From Ensifer adhaerens (GTDB lineage Bacteria; Pseudomonadota; Alphaproteobacteria; Rhizobiales; Rhizobiaceae): DNA of 64,000 bases. Shown here piece after piece: positions 51,479 to 60,185 of this stretch (position 1 is the stretch's first letter; each line of letters begins with the position of its first letter). Position numbers and translations under genes: made by a program. The notes under the pieces were generated by a model that was not told the origin of the DNA, made no database searches, and saw only the letters and a list, made by a program, of their open reading frames with translations. The stretch lies in contig NZ_PNFP01000002.1 in NCBI RefSeq assembly GCF_002940685.1, positions 372,001 through 436,000 on the forward strand, written 5' to 3'.

Positions 51479-52345
51479 TCAGTGGAAACTTGCCTGATAG
51501 CTGGTTGCGATGAGCGAGACATGAGCGTCAAGAGGCGGTCGCAGTTCAAAGGCCCGTGGGTGGCGTGAGAAATCATAGAGACGGAGGAGGCACCACTCCT
51601 CGCGTCGCATCTCAGCCACCTCAAGTTCGTTGCGCGAAATATGGAATGGCGTTCGTTCCCAACCGTTGGTGGTCTTAACCTCGATCAAACGCGCGCGCCC
51701 ATCCGGCGTGAAGCTCGCTATATCATAGCCCGCGCCATCGCCATCTTCCTGCGCCACCCACCGAACCTGGCGGGCCAAATCCTGACGACCGCTCTGTTGT
51801 AGCTGTGCGCGTTCGTGATGGAATACGCGCTCTTCTCCAGCGCGGCCGAGTGCACGGTTGCGTTCGTCCCGCCCGGCCACATCGAAACGCCGAGCGACCG
51901 TCTGCATCTGTGTCAATTCGTCGGGTGGTGGGGCATTGTGGAGAGTGGGCGGGACACCGATGAACAGCGCCAGTGGCTCGGCCATGCCGGATGCCGGACG
52001 GGAACCAAGGACACTGTCCCATTGCGGATGCTGCGCTAACCAACGGGATATTGCCTCGGCCAACGACATCTGAAAATTGAACCGCGGCTGGTAACCGCTG
52101 AGAGTGGGAAGACCAAACCCTTTCGCAGCAGCCGAAATGTTGCAATGTTTGAATTCTATCGAGCCGCGACTTCTTCCGAGCGCGTCTTGCAGAACCCGGT
52201 TGTGCAAGGCCTTGTTGTAGGATTGACCAGAAAGTTCGTCGCGTAGCATAGAAAAATAGGCCGCGACGATCGCGTCATTTTCCGTATCTGTCCAATTCCC
52301 CAATCCCATGCTCTCCAGGCTACGCAGCACATCGGTATAAGTCAT
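51479..52345 (-). CDS. DUF3883 domain protein (PD-(D/E)xK nuclease-like)
   Basis: 288 aa. The C-terminal 110 residues fit DUF3883: ALGRAGEERVFHHERAQL, then GAGYDIASFTPDGRARLIEV and KTTNGWERTPFHISRNEL, where D, E and K of the nuclease-like core (GYDI...IEVKT) are all present. The N-terminal 130 residues, with YFSMLRDELSGQSYNKALHN and GSIEFKHCNISAAAKGFGLP, are of a type found in standalone HNH or defence-like proteins. Base composition is visibly less GC-rich than the neighbours, and no partner gene is adjacent, suggesting acquisition by transfer. Confidence 0.8.
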   Translation of the reverse strand: MTYTDVLRSLESMGLGNWTDTENDAIVAAYFSMLRDELSGQSYNKALHNRVLQDALGRSRGSIEFKHCNISAAAKGFGLPTLSGYQPRFNFQMSLAEAISRWLAQHPQWDSVLGSRPASGMAEPLALFIGVPPTLHNAPPPDELTQMQTVARRFDVAGRDERNRALGRAGEERVFHHERAQLQQSGRQDLARQVRWVAQEDGDGAGYDIASFTPDGRARLIEVKTTNGWERTPFHISRNELEVAEMRREEWCLLRLYDFSRHPRAFELRPPLDAHVSLIATSYQASFH

Positions 52346-52434
52346 CCGGAAAAGCAGCGTCTCGCCATGCTCCTATACCCTCATCCCCGGATATTGCGTT
52401 TCAGTTCGCCTCAACCGATGCTTGTGCTCACTTA

Positions 52435-52836
52435 TCACGCCCAAAGATCGCGCACGCAGCGGCCGTCCGATGGCAGGTCCTCGAAGGTGGCCAAGCCATC
52501 GAAATGATCGATCGGGAGATTGGCGACCTGTTCCAGTGCCGCGAGCCTGAGATTGACGGCGATGCGCCGGCGGCCTCGTTCGTCAAGATGAAGGCTGCGC
52601 CAGGCGACGACGCCGGCGCAGGTCGGGCAGAACAGGATCTCGAGCGTCGGGCTCCCTTCGTCGGCGCGGGTATAGGCGGTGAGCTCGCCGCTGACGGCGA
52701 TGCGTTCGCCCTCGTAATCATAGGCCCAGAGCGTGCCGTAGCGGTGGCAGAGGGTGCAGTTGCAGGCGGTGATCGAACCGGGATGGCCTTTAAATGTCCA
52801 CTTTCCGTTGCCGCAATGGCATGAGCCGTCGAGCAT
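52435..52836 (-). CDS. GFA family protein (CENP-V/Gfa zinc fold)
   Basis: The 133-aa protein has the zinc-binding cysteines of the GFA fold: GSCHCGNGKWTF, ACNCTLCHRYGTLWAYD and LFCPTCAGVVAW. Relatives were named after glutathione-dependent formaldehyde-activating enzyme, but most have no proven activity. The ATG at 52836 (GGGGAAG upstream) is chosen. It lies 74 bases downstream of the GrpB-like gene on the same strand. Confidence 0.87.
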   Translation of the reverse strand: MLDGSCHCGNGKWTFKGHPGSITACNCTLCHRYGTLWAYDYEGERIAVSGELTAYTRADEGSPTLEILFCPTCAGVVAWRSLHLDERGRRRIAVNLRLAALEQVANLPIDHFDGLATFEDLPSDGRCVRDLWA

Positions 52837-52910
52837 GTTCCGCTTCCCCTGTTGATGCGCAGGTAAGGATAGTGCGTCGATCGGCCGATGTCCGCAATCG
52901 GCGCCGGACG

Positions 52911-53456
52911 TCAATATTGCTCGGGCTTGGGCCCCACGACCGCGTCGATGAACGGGGCTTTCAAGGCCAGGTACTCGCCGATCCCGTGCTGGTTCGTGGC
53001 CTCAAGGTGCAACTTCAGTTCCTGATAGCGGGCACGCAGGGTCGGGTCCTCCCGCAGCAGGTCGCGAAAGCGCAGCATTCTTGCGATCTGCCAATGTCCC
53101 GACGAACAGACATGAACCTTGTGGGTTCGCACCCCGTTGATGTCGCGCCGATAGAAATGATGGTCCCTGGAGAGGTCCTTGCCGCGAACATATCCAAGCA
53201 ATGCCATGCGATGATCCACGTCGGCCGTGCCTTCTTGCCTTTCCACCTCGACCAGAAGATCGATTTCCGGCTTGGCCGCCAGACCGGGTACGGCCGTGCT
53301 TCCGACATGATGGATGACGACCAGTGCATCCGAGAATACGGCCCGAATGCGCCGCTGCTCAAGGAGGAACAGGTCGGGCCATTGCGGATCATAGGCTGAA
53401 ATCTGGCTGGTCAGCGGCAGGGTGGCCTCCTTCGGATCCTTGGACGGCGGTGCCAT
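52911..53456 (-). CDS. GrpB/UPF0157 family protein (nucleotidyltransferase-like)
   Basis: The 181-aa protein contains IHHVGSTAVPGLAAKPEIDL, where GSTxVxGLxxKPxxD is the nucleotidyltransferase-fold signature, and NGVRTHKVHVCSSGHWQIAR followed by FRDLLREDPTLRARYQELK. Some relatives are linked to CoA or dephospho-CoA metabolism, but this one is unassigned. The start at 53456 (MAPPSKDP) lacks a strong ribosome site; an internal start is possible. Confidence 0.85.
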   Translation of the reverse strand: MAPPSKDPKEATLPLTSQISAYDPQWPDLFLLEQRRIRAVFSDALVVIHHVGSTAVPGLAAKPEIDLLVEVERQEGTADVDHRMALLGYVRGKDLSRDHHFYRRDINGVRTHKVHVCSSGHWQIARMLRFRDLLREDPTLRARYQELKLHLEATNQHGIGEYLALKAPFIDAVVGPKPEQY

Positions 53457-53532
53457 TGTAGCACCCGAGGCGAAGACATGGGCCTTCTCCCGCCCGGGCG
53501 GAAGAAGGCTGCTTGCCTTGGCCTTTTATCGT

Positions 53533-53973
53533 CTAGTTTCGATCGAGCCGCATCACCTTTTCCTCGCCCAGCACCATGCCGGTCTCGCGGAAGCCGAAGC
53601 GGTGGTAAAGCGCGTGGGCGCGGGTGTTTTCCGGATAGACGCCGAGATAGATGTCGCCGCATTCGGGGATTTTGGCCATCTGTTCGATGAGGGCTGCAAG
53701 CGCCTTGGCGCCATAACCCTTGCCCTGGTGGCGGGCATCGATCATCAGCCGGTAGATCCAGTGGTTGCCGTCATCCGGGTCGAGCGCATACATGGCAAAG
53801 CCGACCGGCTCGCCTTCCGCCATCACGGCAAAGCCGACGCATTCGGGGCGTTCGGCCAGTTCTTCGAGGGATTCCTCGTTGCTGGCGATGAAGTCCATCT
53901 GATCTTCGTGAACGTCGAGCTTTCGGATGACATCAGCATCGACGGTATCGACGGGCAAAAGTGTAATCGTCAT
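53533..53973 (-). CDS. GNAT family N-acetyltransferase
   Basis: 146 aa. IYRLMIDARHQGKGYGAKAL holds the RHQGKGYG acetyl-CoA loop and LGVYPENTRAHALYHRFGFR the C-terminal segment, as in spermidine N-acetyltransferase-like proteins. GAGGAACG stands before the ATG at 53973; the longer frame runs through a RIME-like repeat and is rejected. Possible acceptor: a polyamine or amino compound, inferred only from subfamily resemblance. Confidence 0.85.
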   Translation of the reverse strand: MTITLLPVDTVDADVIRKLDVHEDQMDFIASNEESLEELAERPECVGFAVMAEGEPVGFAMYALDPDDGNHWIYRLMIDARHQGKGYGAKALAALIEQMAKIPECGDIYLGVYPENTRAHALYHRFGFRETGMVLGEEKVMRLDRN

Positions 53974-54029
53974 TCGTTCCTCATGGTCGACGCTGTGCTG
54001 AACGGCAGTGCCTGCAGCATCCCGTCTGC

Positions 54030-54205
54030 GGTCGCCTTCTCCCCGCGGGGCGAGCGGGGAGAAGGGACCTTGCAGCGCTCTCGGCATCCGCATCCTGCGC
54101 TCTTGCGCGCGGTAGCCTCTGCGGGGCGGGCAGGGGAACCGAAGGGTAGGCGGAGCCGGGCCGCTGCCGTTCCCTCTCCCGATCAGCGGGCGAGGGAGTT
54201 GGGGG
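54030..54205. repeat. RIME-like element, copy 2 (degenerate)
   Basis: CCTTCTCCCCGC and CGGGGAGAAGG lie around GGGGCGAG at 54034-54064, and a weaker second palindrome, CCCTCTCCCGATCAGCGGGCGAGGG, is near 54173-54198. It occupies most of the 425-base gap 53974-54398, in which no gene was seen. Confidence 0.6.
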
Positions 54206-54398
54206 CAAACAATGGTGGCGCGGGGACGGCGCCCAGCCTGGCAAAACGTCAATAAGAATTTGATCTAGAAGTTGTTTCAGTTTCGGCCGCACCGGCTCGG
54301 CCACTCTACGCGCCGAAATCCGGAAAGCGAGCCCTTCTCTGACGGGCGCATTGCAGCAACATTGCGTCGGCAGCCGAACTGGGAAACAGACCCGCCGC

Positions 54399-55094
54399 TC
54401 AGGCCTCTTCCACGATCCGCGGCTCGGGCGCGCCCGACCATTCAAGGGTGATGGTGCGGCCCTGGCGGACGTTCTGGATGACCGAGGGGCGAAAGACGGC
54501 GAGGCATTCGCCCTCCGGGTCGCGGGCCGACGGATAGATCAGGCCGTTGCCGCCCTCAGCCAGAATGGTGGCGGCAAGCGCCTGACCGGCCGGGTAGGCG
54601 ACGGCGGTGTCGGGGGAGAGATAGGCGGCTCCCTTCTCGCCGCGCACGTCATGAAAGCGGCAGGTGAAGCCGGCGATCAGTTCGCGGTAGCGGCCGATGT
54701 CGTGAAAGCTGCCGGCTTCGCTGAGCGCGCGGGTGCGGTGATAGACGATTTCCGCCTGGCAGGTCTGAAGTGCACGCGGGCCGAAGGCGCAGTACCAGGC
54801 GCCGCGCTCCTCGCCGTTGAAGCGGTTGCCAGGCGGGCGGGCATGGCAGAAGGCGGCGTTGATCAGCGACCAGCCATAACCGTAGGTCTCGTTCAGGAGT
54901 TCGGCCGGGTCGACGCCCGCGGGCAGCGCCAGCGGGCTCAGCCGCGCCGAGGTCATCGCCTCCAGCCGGTTGAGGATCTCGATCTCGTCGTCATCCTCGG
55001 CGAGAGGCCTGACGGCGGGTTCGTCGATATAGGCGGTCGAGATCAGCCGGACGGTGGCCGGCTCGTTGAAGTCGATTTCGGGCAGCGCGATCAT
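54399..55094 (-). CDS. RES-domain toxin (NAD+ phosphorylase/ADP-ribosyl type)
   Basis: The 231-aa protein has the RES-family blocks GNRFNGEERGAWYCAFGPRA, ALQTCQAEIVYHRTR and LIYPSARDPEGECLAVFRPS, which give the family its conserved Arg, Glu and Ser. RES toxins such as MbcT degrade NAD+. It starts at an ATG overlapping the end of the upstream antitoxin gene (ATGA), so the two are translationally coupled as a type II toxin-antitoxin pair. Confidence 0.9.
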   Translation of the reverse strand: MIALPEIDFNEPATVRLISTAYIDEPAVRPLAEDDDEIEILNRLEAMTSARLSPLALPAGVDPAELLNETYGYGWSLINAAFCHARPPGNRFNGEERGAWYCAFGPRALQTCQAEIVYHRTRALSEAGSFHDIGRYRELIAGFTCRFHDVRGEKGAAYLSPDTAVAYPAGQALAATILAEGGNGLIYPSARDPEGECLAVFRPSVIQNVRQGRTITLEWSGAPEPRIVEEA

Positions 55095-55495
55095 AGGCCG
55101 CCGCGCAACCCGTCGAGATAGCGCCGGACCTTCAGCATCCCGGGAATGCCGCCCTCGATCATCAGGTCGACCGGCGAGCGGCCGGCAAACAGCGGACCGG
55201 TGTTGACCGCCTTCGGCCACTGATAGGTGAGCGGGCCATTGAAGAAGAGGCGCAGGCCCTTGAAGATGCCGACGATCAGGCTCGCGCGCATCTTCTTGTC
55301 CTGGTCGAGCCTGCCCTTGAAGTCCCCGGCCTTCATCCGGTTCCAGGTGGCGATCGGCACGTCGAAGAGCTGGGCCGCCTCCTTGTTGGTGAGGTTCCAG
55401 AGGTCACAGGCCTTCACCACGGCCCTGACGATGACCGCTTCCTCGTGCCGGGCCGCTTGCCGATCGGGGGCAAATGCCGGTTGGGCGCTGACCAT
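55091..55495 (-). CDS. Xre/MbcA/ParS-type antitoxin
   Basis: The 134-aa protein has a central Xre-like helix-turn-helix (LTNKEAAQLFDVPIATWNRM) and a C-terminal toxin-binding part (VNTGPLFAGRSPVDLMIEGG, MLKVRRYLDGLRGGL), where the last residues would plug the RES active site. It is the first gene of the pair and overlaps the toxin start. A TATCATATGATA palindrome lies 27 bases upstream, suited to autorepression. Confidence 0.9.
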   Translation of the reverse strand: MVSAQPAFAPDRQAARHEEAVIVRAVVKACDLWNLTNKEAAQLFDVPIATWNRMKAGDFKGRLDQDKKMRASLIVGIFKGLRLFFNGPLTYQWPKAVNTGPLFAGRSPVDLMIEGGIPGMLKVRRYLDGLRGGL

Positions 55496-55522
55496 GGTTG
55501 TCTCCTATGAAGTCTTCTGACG

Positions 55523-55534
55523 TATCATATGATA
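55523..55534. promoter_or_regulatory. Palindromic operator of the Xre-RES module
   Basis: TATCATATGATA is a perfect 12-bp palindrome in GC-rich surroundings, 27 bases upstream of the antitoxin ATG. Confidence 0.6.
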
Positions 55535-55617
55535 TGAAATGGCGATGTTAGGCGGGAAGTCAAGGGGTAGCCGGCTGATGCCCGCGTTTGCGCCGCCGGG
55601 CGAATGCGCCCGGTTCT

Positions 55618-55800
55618 GCCCTTCATCCTAACCCTCTCCCCGCCAAGCGGGGAGAGGGGACGTGGACGACGGCGGTGCCACCAGTCGGCGGCTGATCTCA
55701 CAAACCCAAGGGAGACGAGGTTGGACAGGGCGGGTGCCGCAAGCCTCCTTCTCCTCGTCGTGACGGGGAGAAGGTCCCGGCAGGGGGATGAGGGGCAGCG
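55618..55800. repeat. RIME-like element, copy 3
   Basis: CCCTCTCCCCGC/GCGGGGAGAGGG around CAA at 55632-55658 is identical to the first palindrome of copy 1. The second palindrome, CCTTCTCCTCGTCGTGACGGGGAGAAGG, is at 55747-55774 and is followed by GATGAGGGGCAG. No gene was seen in the 476-base gap 55496-55971. Confidence 0.75.
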
Positions 55801-55971
55801 CGTATGCTACGCCGCCTGCATCGCCCTTCACCCGATGGGGTGCGCAGAGGTCGCCATGCGCCTTGCGTTGCCGTCGTGCGCGGTGGCGCGCTCTGCCATC
55901 ACGGCAATTCGATTTTACTCCGTTGGCCGCGGCCGATAGGCTTTTCGGCACTTTTGATGGGAGAGAGAGCC

Positions 55972-56595
55972 ATGAAGCGCGCAATTGCAGCAATCGCATT
56001 CGCCCTGGCCTGTTCCGGCGCGGCCACTGCGCAGGACACCAGCATGAGTTTCTTCGTCACCAGCGTGAACCCCGGCAAGGGTGGCGATCTCGGTGGCCTC
56101 AAGGGGGCGGACGCCTATTGCGATACGCTCGCCAAGGCGGCGGGATCGACCGGCAAGAGCTGGAAGGCCTATCTGTCCACGGACGCGGAGAACGCCAAGG
56201 ACCGGATCGGCACCGGCCCCTGGTACAACGCCAAGGGCGAGAAGATCGCTGATGACGTGGCAATGCTCCACAGCGACAAGAACAACCTGACGAAGCAGAC
56301 GGCGCTCAACGAAAAGGGCGAGGTGATCAACGGGCGCGGCGACACGCCCAACCGCCACGACATCCTGACGGGCTCGAAGGCCGATGGTACCGCGGCGACG
56401 GACACCTGCGGCAACTGGACGATGGGCGGCGCCGAGGGGGCCGCGATCGTCGGCCACAGCGACCGCACCGGACTGAACGATTCCGCCGAGGCCAAATCCT
56501 GGAACGCGTCGCATGCGACGCGCGGCGGCTGCACGGTCGAGGCCTTCAAGGGCACCGGCGGCGAGGGGCTGTTCTATTGCTTCGCTGCCAACTAG
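55972..56595 (+). CDS. Secreted lectin-like / DUF1554-type protein
   Basis: The 207-aa protein starts MKRAIAAIAFALACSGAATA with likely cleavage before QDTSM, so it is periplasmic or secreted. The mature part has GGDLGGLKGADAYCDTLAKA and later TDTCGNWTMGGAEGAAIVGH and GGCTVEAFKGTGGEGLFYCF, resembling C-type-lectin or DUF1554 folds with conserved Cys and Trp. Four Cys could form two disulfides. Ligand unknown. GGGAGAGAGAG lies before the ATG at 55972. Confidence 0.75.
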   Translation: MKRAIAAIAFALACSGAATAQDTSMSFFVTSVNPGKGGDLGGLKGADAYCDTLAKAAGSTGKSWKAYLSTDAENAKDRIGTGPWYNAKGEKIADDVAMLHSDKNNLTKQTALNEKGEVINGRGDTPNRHDILTGSKADGTAATDTCGNWTMGGAEGAAIVGHSDRTGLNDSAEAKSWNASHATRGGCTVEAFKGTGGEGLFYCFAAN

Positions 56596-56648
56596 GTCCG
56601 TTGGCAAACTAGTTTTCAGCCCGTGGTCGCGCGGTTGGAGAGCCACGA

Positions 56649-56945
56649 CTACTTTTCTGCGTCCCCCAGAAAAGGATCGATGCTGACCTGGCGGAGCCTT
56701 TCACGCGCTTCCACGGAGGCCCGCCTGACGTCGGGATTTTCTTCTACCGCTCTTCCATACCAATATTTTGCGGCATGCAGGTCGCCAACGTTCTCATAGC
56801 ACTCCCCCAGTCGCTCTCCGAGATATCCGGCATCCAGCGACTGGTCGCCATCTGCCATGAAAAGATAAAGCTTGATGGCGTCCGCTGCATTCCCGCTTGC
56901 GATTAATTCTTTTGCTCGGCGCTCTAAATGATTGAAGTCATACAC
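56649..56945 (-). CDS. Small TPR-like protein (98 aa)
   Basis: It starts with a GTG (GGAG upstream) as MYDFNHLERRAKELIASGNA. Two helical hairpins resembling TPR/Sel1 units are visible (ADAIKLYLFMADGDQSLDAG; LGECYENVGDLHAAKYWYGR). No signal peptide. A protein-binding adaptor role is likely but the partner is unknown. Confidence 0.6.
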   Translation of the reverse strand: MYDFNHLERRAKELIASGNAADAIKLYLFMADGDQSLDAGYLGERLGECYENVGDLHAAKYWYGRAVEENPDVRRASVEARERLRQVSIDPFLGDAEK

Positions 56946-57052
56946 GACTTTGTCTCCAGCAACGCAACTTGGGTGCGGTTTTCCTAAAAAGCAGTGTTGA
57001 ACGCCTTGACTTCATCCTGACGGCCCGGGTCGAAGGTCCGTTCCCGCATGCG

Positions 57053-58102
57053 TCAAACATGCGGGCCCAGCAGCGACAGGTCGGCCTCGCCGAGCCGGTC
57101 CTTGGCGGTCCAGAGCTGATGCCAGTAGGGGTAGAGGACCGGCGGCAGGCTGACGGCGTCGAGCAGTTCCTTCTCCTCGTCGGTAAGCTTCAGGTTTGCG
57201 GCAGCGAGATTGTCCGAGAACTGCGCCTCGGTGCGGCCGCCGATGATGACCGAGGTCACGGCCCTGCGGCCGATCAGCCAGGCAAGCGCAACCTGAGCCG
57301 GCGACACGCCGCGTTCGCCCGCAATCGCCACCAGCATGTCGACGATCTTCCAGAGCCGCTCCTCGTCGCGGATCGGCGGTTCCTTCCAGCCGGCGAGCTG
57401 GCGGGTGCCATCGGGCGTTTCGCCGCGCCGGTGCTTGCCGGAGAGAAGCCCGCCTGAAAGCGGGCTCCAGACGAGCACGCCGAGCCCCTGGTCGATGGCG
57501 ATCGGCAGGAGCTCGTATTCGGCCTCGCGGGCTTCAAGCGTGTAGTGGATCTGCTGGCTGACGAAGCGCTGGCGTCCTTCGAGCGCGCTGACGCCGAGCG
57601 CCTTCATGACGTGCCAGCCGGAATAGTTGGAGCAGCCGATATAGCGCACCTTGCCGCTGCGAACGAGGCTGTCGAGCGCTTCCATGGTCTCTTCGAGCGG
57701 TGTCAGGCCATCCCATTGATGCACCTGGTAGAGGTCGATGACGTCGGTCTTCAGGCGCTTCAGGCTCGCCTCGCAGGCGGCGATCAGGTGGTGGCGCGAA
57801 AGCCCGCCGTCGTTCGGCCCCGGCCCCATGGAAAAGCGCGCCTTGGTGGCGACGAGCACGCCGTTCTTTCGCTTGCCGCCGAGCACGTCGCCGATGATCT
57901 CCTCGCAATGGCCGGTCGAATAGATGTCGGCGGTGTCGATCAGGTTGACGCCGGCATCGAGGCAGAGATCGACATAACGGCTCGCCTCCTTGAGACCGAC
58001 ATTGCCGACCTCGGCGAACTTGCCGCGGCCGCCGATCGTCATGGTGCCCATGGTGATCGTGGAAATCTTCAGGCCGGAACGGCCGATCAAGCGGTATTCC
58101 AT
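57053..58102 (-). CDS. Aldo/keto reductase
   Basis: The 349-aa NADPH-dependent TIM-barrel enzyme has NLIDTADIYSTGHCEEIIGD with the catalytic Asp and Tyr, LVATKARFSMGPGPNDGGLS with the catalytic Lys, DVIDLYQVHQWDGLTPLEET with the catalytic His, and VTSVIIGGRTEAQFSDNLAA for cofactor binding. It belongs to the YajO/GSP69-like group that reduces aldehydes. AAGGA lies before the ATG at 58102. Substrate unknown. It is divergent from the outer-membrane barrel gene. Confidence 0.92.
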   Translation of the reverse strand: MEYRLIGRSGLKISTITMGTMTIGGRGKFAEVGNVGLKEASRYVDLCLDAGVNLIDTADIYSTGHCEEIIGDVLGGKRKNGVLVATKARFSMGPGPNDGGLSRHHLIAACEASLKRLKTDVIDLYQVHQWDGLTPLEETMEALDSLVRSGKVRYIGCSNYSGWHVMKALGVSALEGRQRFVSQQIHYTLEAREAEYELLPIAIDQGLGVLVWSPLSGGLLSGKHRRGETPDGTRQLAGWKEPPIRDEERLWKIVDMLVAIAGERGVSPAQVALAWLIGRRAVTSVIIGGRTEAQFSDNLAAANLKLTDEEKELLDAVSLPPVLYPYWHQLWTAKDRLGEADLSLLGPHV

Positions 58103-58333
58103 GGTCAGGGTCCTTTGCTTCGCGCGTGGATCAGCCTTGCGGAACAGCTCCGTTGCCCGCCGGGCCTGCCGCCGCCCCAGACAAAGTAGCGGCGAGCGCC
58201 GCTGGCGCAAGGTTCGGCCGCTCGCTTCTGTCCGCGATCGAGTGAGGCAGACGCAACCCTGCGATTTGTTAGGGCTGGCTTGATGAGGGCGAAGTGATAT
58301 CGTTCCGCTCGAGAGATGAGGGGAATCACTTTC

Positions 58334-59311
58334 ATGAAGTTCGCGAAAAGCCTGGCTTCCGCGTCGGCTGTTGCCGCCGGCCTGTTCAGCATGATCGCGC
58401 CGTCGACCGTGGAGGCTGCCGAAAACGGCGCGGGCTTCTATTTGCTCGGCGCGCGCGGGCCGATGGCCGGCCTGCTGGCGCCGCCCGGGACCTATTTCCA
58501 GAACGACAACTACTTCTATGTCGGCGAGCTCAAGGGCAACAAGCAGCTTCCGCTCGGCGGCGAGATCGTCGGTGAAGTGGATGCGACGCTGGTCGGCGTC
58601 TTCGGCACCGGCCTCTGGGTCATGCCGGAGGAGGTGCTCGGCGGCAATCTCGGCTTCACGGCGATCGTGCCCTTCGGCGGCCCCGATGTCGACGCCACGC
58701 TGTCGGCACCGCGGGCCGGCCGTTCTGCAAACGCCAGCGATTCCATCTTCACCGTCGGCGACCCCGTACTCGGTGCCACGCTCGGCTGGCACGAGGGCAA
58801 CTTCCACTGGACGGCGAATGCCTCGGTCAACGTGCCGATCGGCGACTACCAGAAGGGGCAGCTCGCCAATCTCTCGTTCAACCGCTGGGCGGGCGACTTC
58901 ACGCTCGCCGGCACCTGGTTCAATCCGGAAACCGGCTTCGACATCTCGGGCGCCGCCGGCTTCACCTTCAACGGCGAGAACCCGGCGACGGACTATCGGA
59001 CGGGTACGGAATTCCACGCGGAATGGGCGGTGACCAAGCATTTCGGCCAGGAGTTCTCCGCCGGCGTCGCGGGCTATTTCTACCAGCAGGTCACCGGCGA
59101 CAGCGGCCCCGGCGCAGGGCTCGGCCCCTTCAAGGGCCGCATTGCGGCGATCGGCGGCACCATGGGCTACAACTTCAAGATGGCCGAGACGCCGGTGTCG
59201 CTGACGCTCAAGGTGTTCCAGGAATTCGGCGCCAAGAACCGGCCGGAAGGCACGGCCGGCTTCGTCACCATCGCCTTCCCGATCGGCACCCCGCCGGCAC
59301 AGGTGAAATAG
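58334..59311 (+). CDS. Outer-membrane transporter-like beta-barrel (SphA/MetA-pathway type)
   Basis: The 325-aa protein has a signal peptide (MKFAKSLASASAVAAGLFSM, cleavage near VEAAE). GAGFYLLGARGPMAGLLAPP and GTYFQNDNYFYVGELKGN are the start of the family often annotated as putative MetA-pathway of phenol degradation transporter. Repeated amphipathic strands end in FVTIAFPIGTPPAQVK. It probably forms a channel for hydrophobic compounds. The ATG at 58334 is preferred; 58316 would add six residues before the signal peptide. Confidence 0.8.
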   Translation: MKFAKSLASASAVAAGLFSMIAPSTVEAAENGAGFYLLGARGPMAGLLAPPGTYFQNDNYFYVGELKGNKQLPLGGEIVGEVDATLVGVFGTGLWVMPEEVLGGNLGFTAIVPFGGPDVDATLSAPRAGRSANASDSIFTVGDPVLGATLGWHEGNFHWTANASVNVPIGDYQKGQLANLSFNRWAGDFTLAGTWFNPETGFDISGAAGFTFNGENPATDYRTGTEFHAEWAVTKHFGQEFSAGVAGYFYQQVTGDSGPGAGLGPFKGRIAAIGGTMGYNFKMAETPVSLTLKVFQEFGAKNRPEGTAGFVTIAFPIGTPPAQVK

Positions 59312-59538
59312 CAAGAAGGGGATGCCCTTCATCCCGGCTGGAGGCAACCTTCCGCAGGCGGGAAAGGATTGCGAGGTCTTTGCCCCGGGCGAAAAGCGAT
59401 CACCCGCGGCCGGTTCGCGCGCGGCGACGTTGCTTTATGGCCGGATCGGCGCATAATCCCGCCATCGCTGGGCAGTATTACGGGCCCCGGCGGCTGGAAG
59501 ATCATTCGCGCTTTCGCCCCAGTTCAGGAGGTCGCGCG

Positions 59539-60042
59539 ATGTTTGACACGGTCAACGCCAAGGCGTTTCTCCCTCACGAAATGAACCAGATCGAGCAGAT
59601 CTTCCGCGAGATCCTGCGCGAGCGCGGTCTGCCGCGCAACTGCGAGATGGCTGAAGCAATCGCAAGACGCATCTTCAGTTGCTACCAGCGCGGCATCCGC
59701 GAGAGGGGCGCCTTGAAATACACGATCGGCTTCGATCTGCGGGCGGCGGCGCAAGCAGATGCCGAGATGCCGGTCCATGGCAGCCAGGAGGTTTCAATGC
59801 AGGAGATTGCACGCGAACCGGACGGCCAGATCGGCCCCGACGATCTTGACATGTTGCAACGCACCTTCGACCGGGTCTGCATCTGGTGCGACATCCCGCG
59901 CTACGGGAAGCGCGCCGATCGGCTGGCCCGCCATATCACCGGCCAGTTTCGCCGGGGCATTTCCGACGAACGCGTGCTGTTCGAAAACGCCATGTGGCTG
60001 GAGCAGCAGGGTGGTACAACGTGGCGCCGCGCCAATAGCTGA
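59539..60042 (+). CDS. Hypothetical protein with two internal repeats
   Basis: The 167-aa soluble protein starts at an ATG with AGGAGG upstream. Two related segments can be aligned: EQIFREILRERGLPRNCEMA with AEAIARRIFSCYQRGIRERG, and QRTFDRVCIWCDIPRYGKRA with DRLARHITGQFRRGISDERV. The shared pattern is F-x2-hydrophobic-x5-Pro, then A-x2-hydrophobic-A-x2-I-x3-(Y/F)-x-R-G-I. No family is recognised. It stands alone, without promoter elements that I can identify. Confidence 0.7.
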   Translation: MFDTVNAKAFLPHEMNQIEQIFREILRERGLPRNCEMAEAIARRIFSCYQRGIRERGALKYTIGFDLRAAAQADAEMPVHGSQEVSMQEIAREPDGQIGPDDLDMLQRTFDRVCIWCDIPRYGKRADRLARHITGQFRRGISDERVLFENAMWLEQQGGTTWRRANS

Positions 60043-60185
60043 GCCGGTGCTGACGCCGGCAAACGCGCGGCGCGCGCCCCGTGTCTTAAGGCGCGTCGCG
60101 ATCCTTCAGATCCGCTCGGCGCCTTAAGTGATTGATTTGTCGCATGTCGTCGTCGCAAACCGCTGCACATTTTTGCGCGACAGCT

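Noticed and set aside
57053..59347. A 764-codon open frame extending the aldo/keto reductase
   Set aside because: The N-terminal half is antisense translation of the outer-membrane barrel gene; the true start is at 58102.
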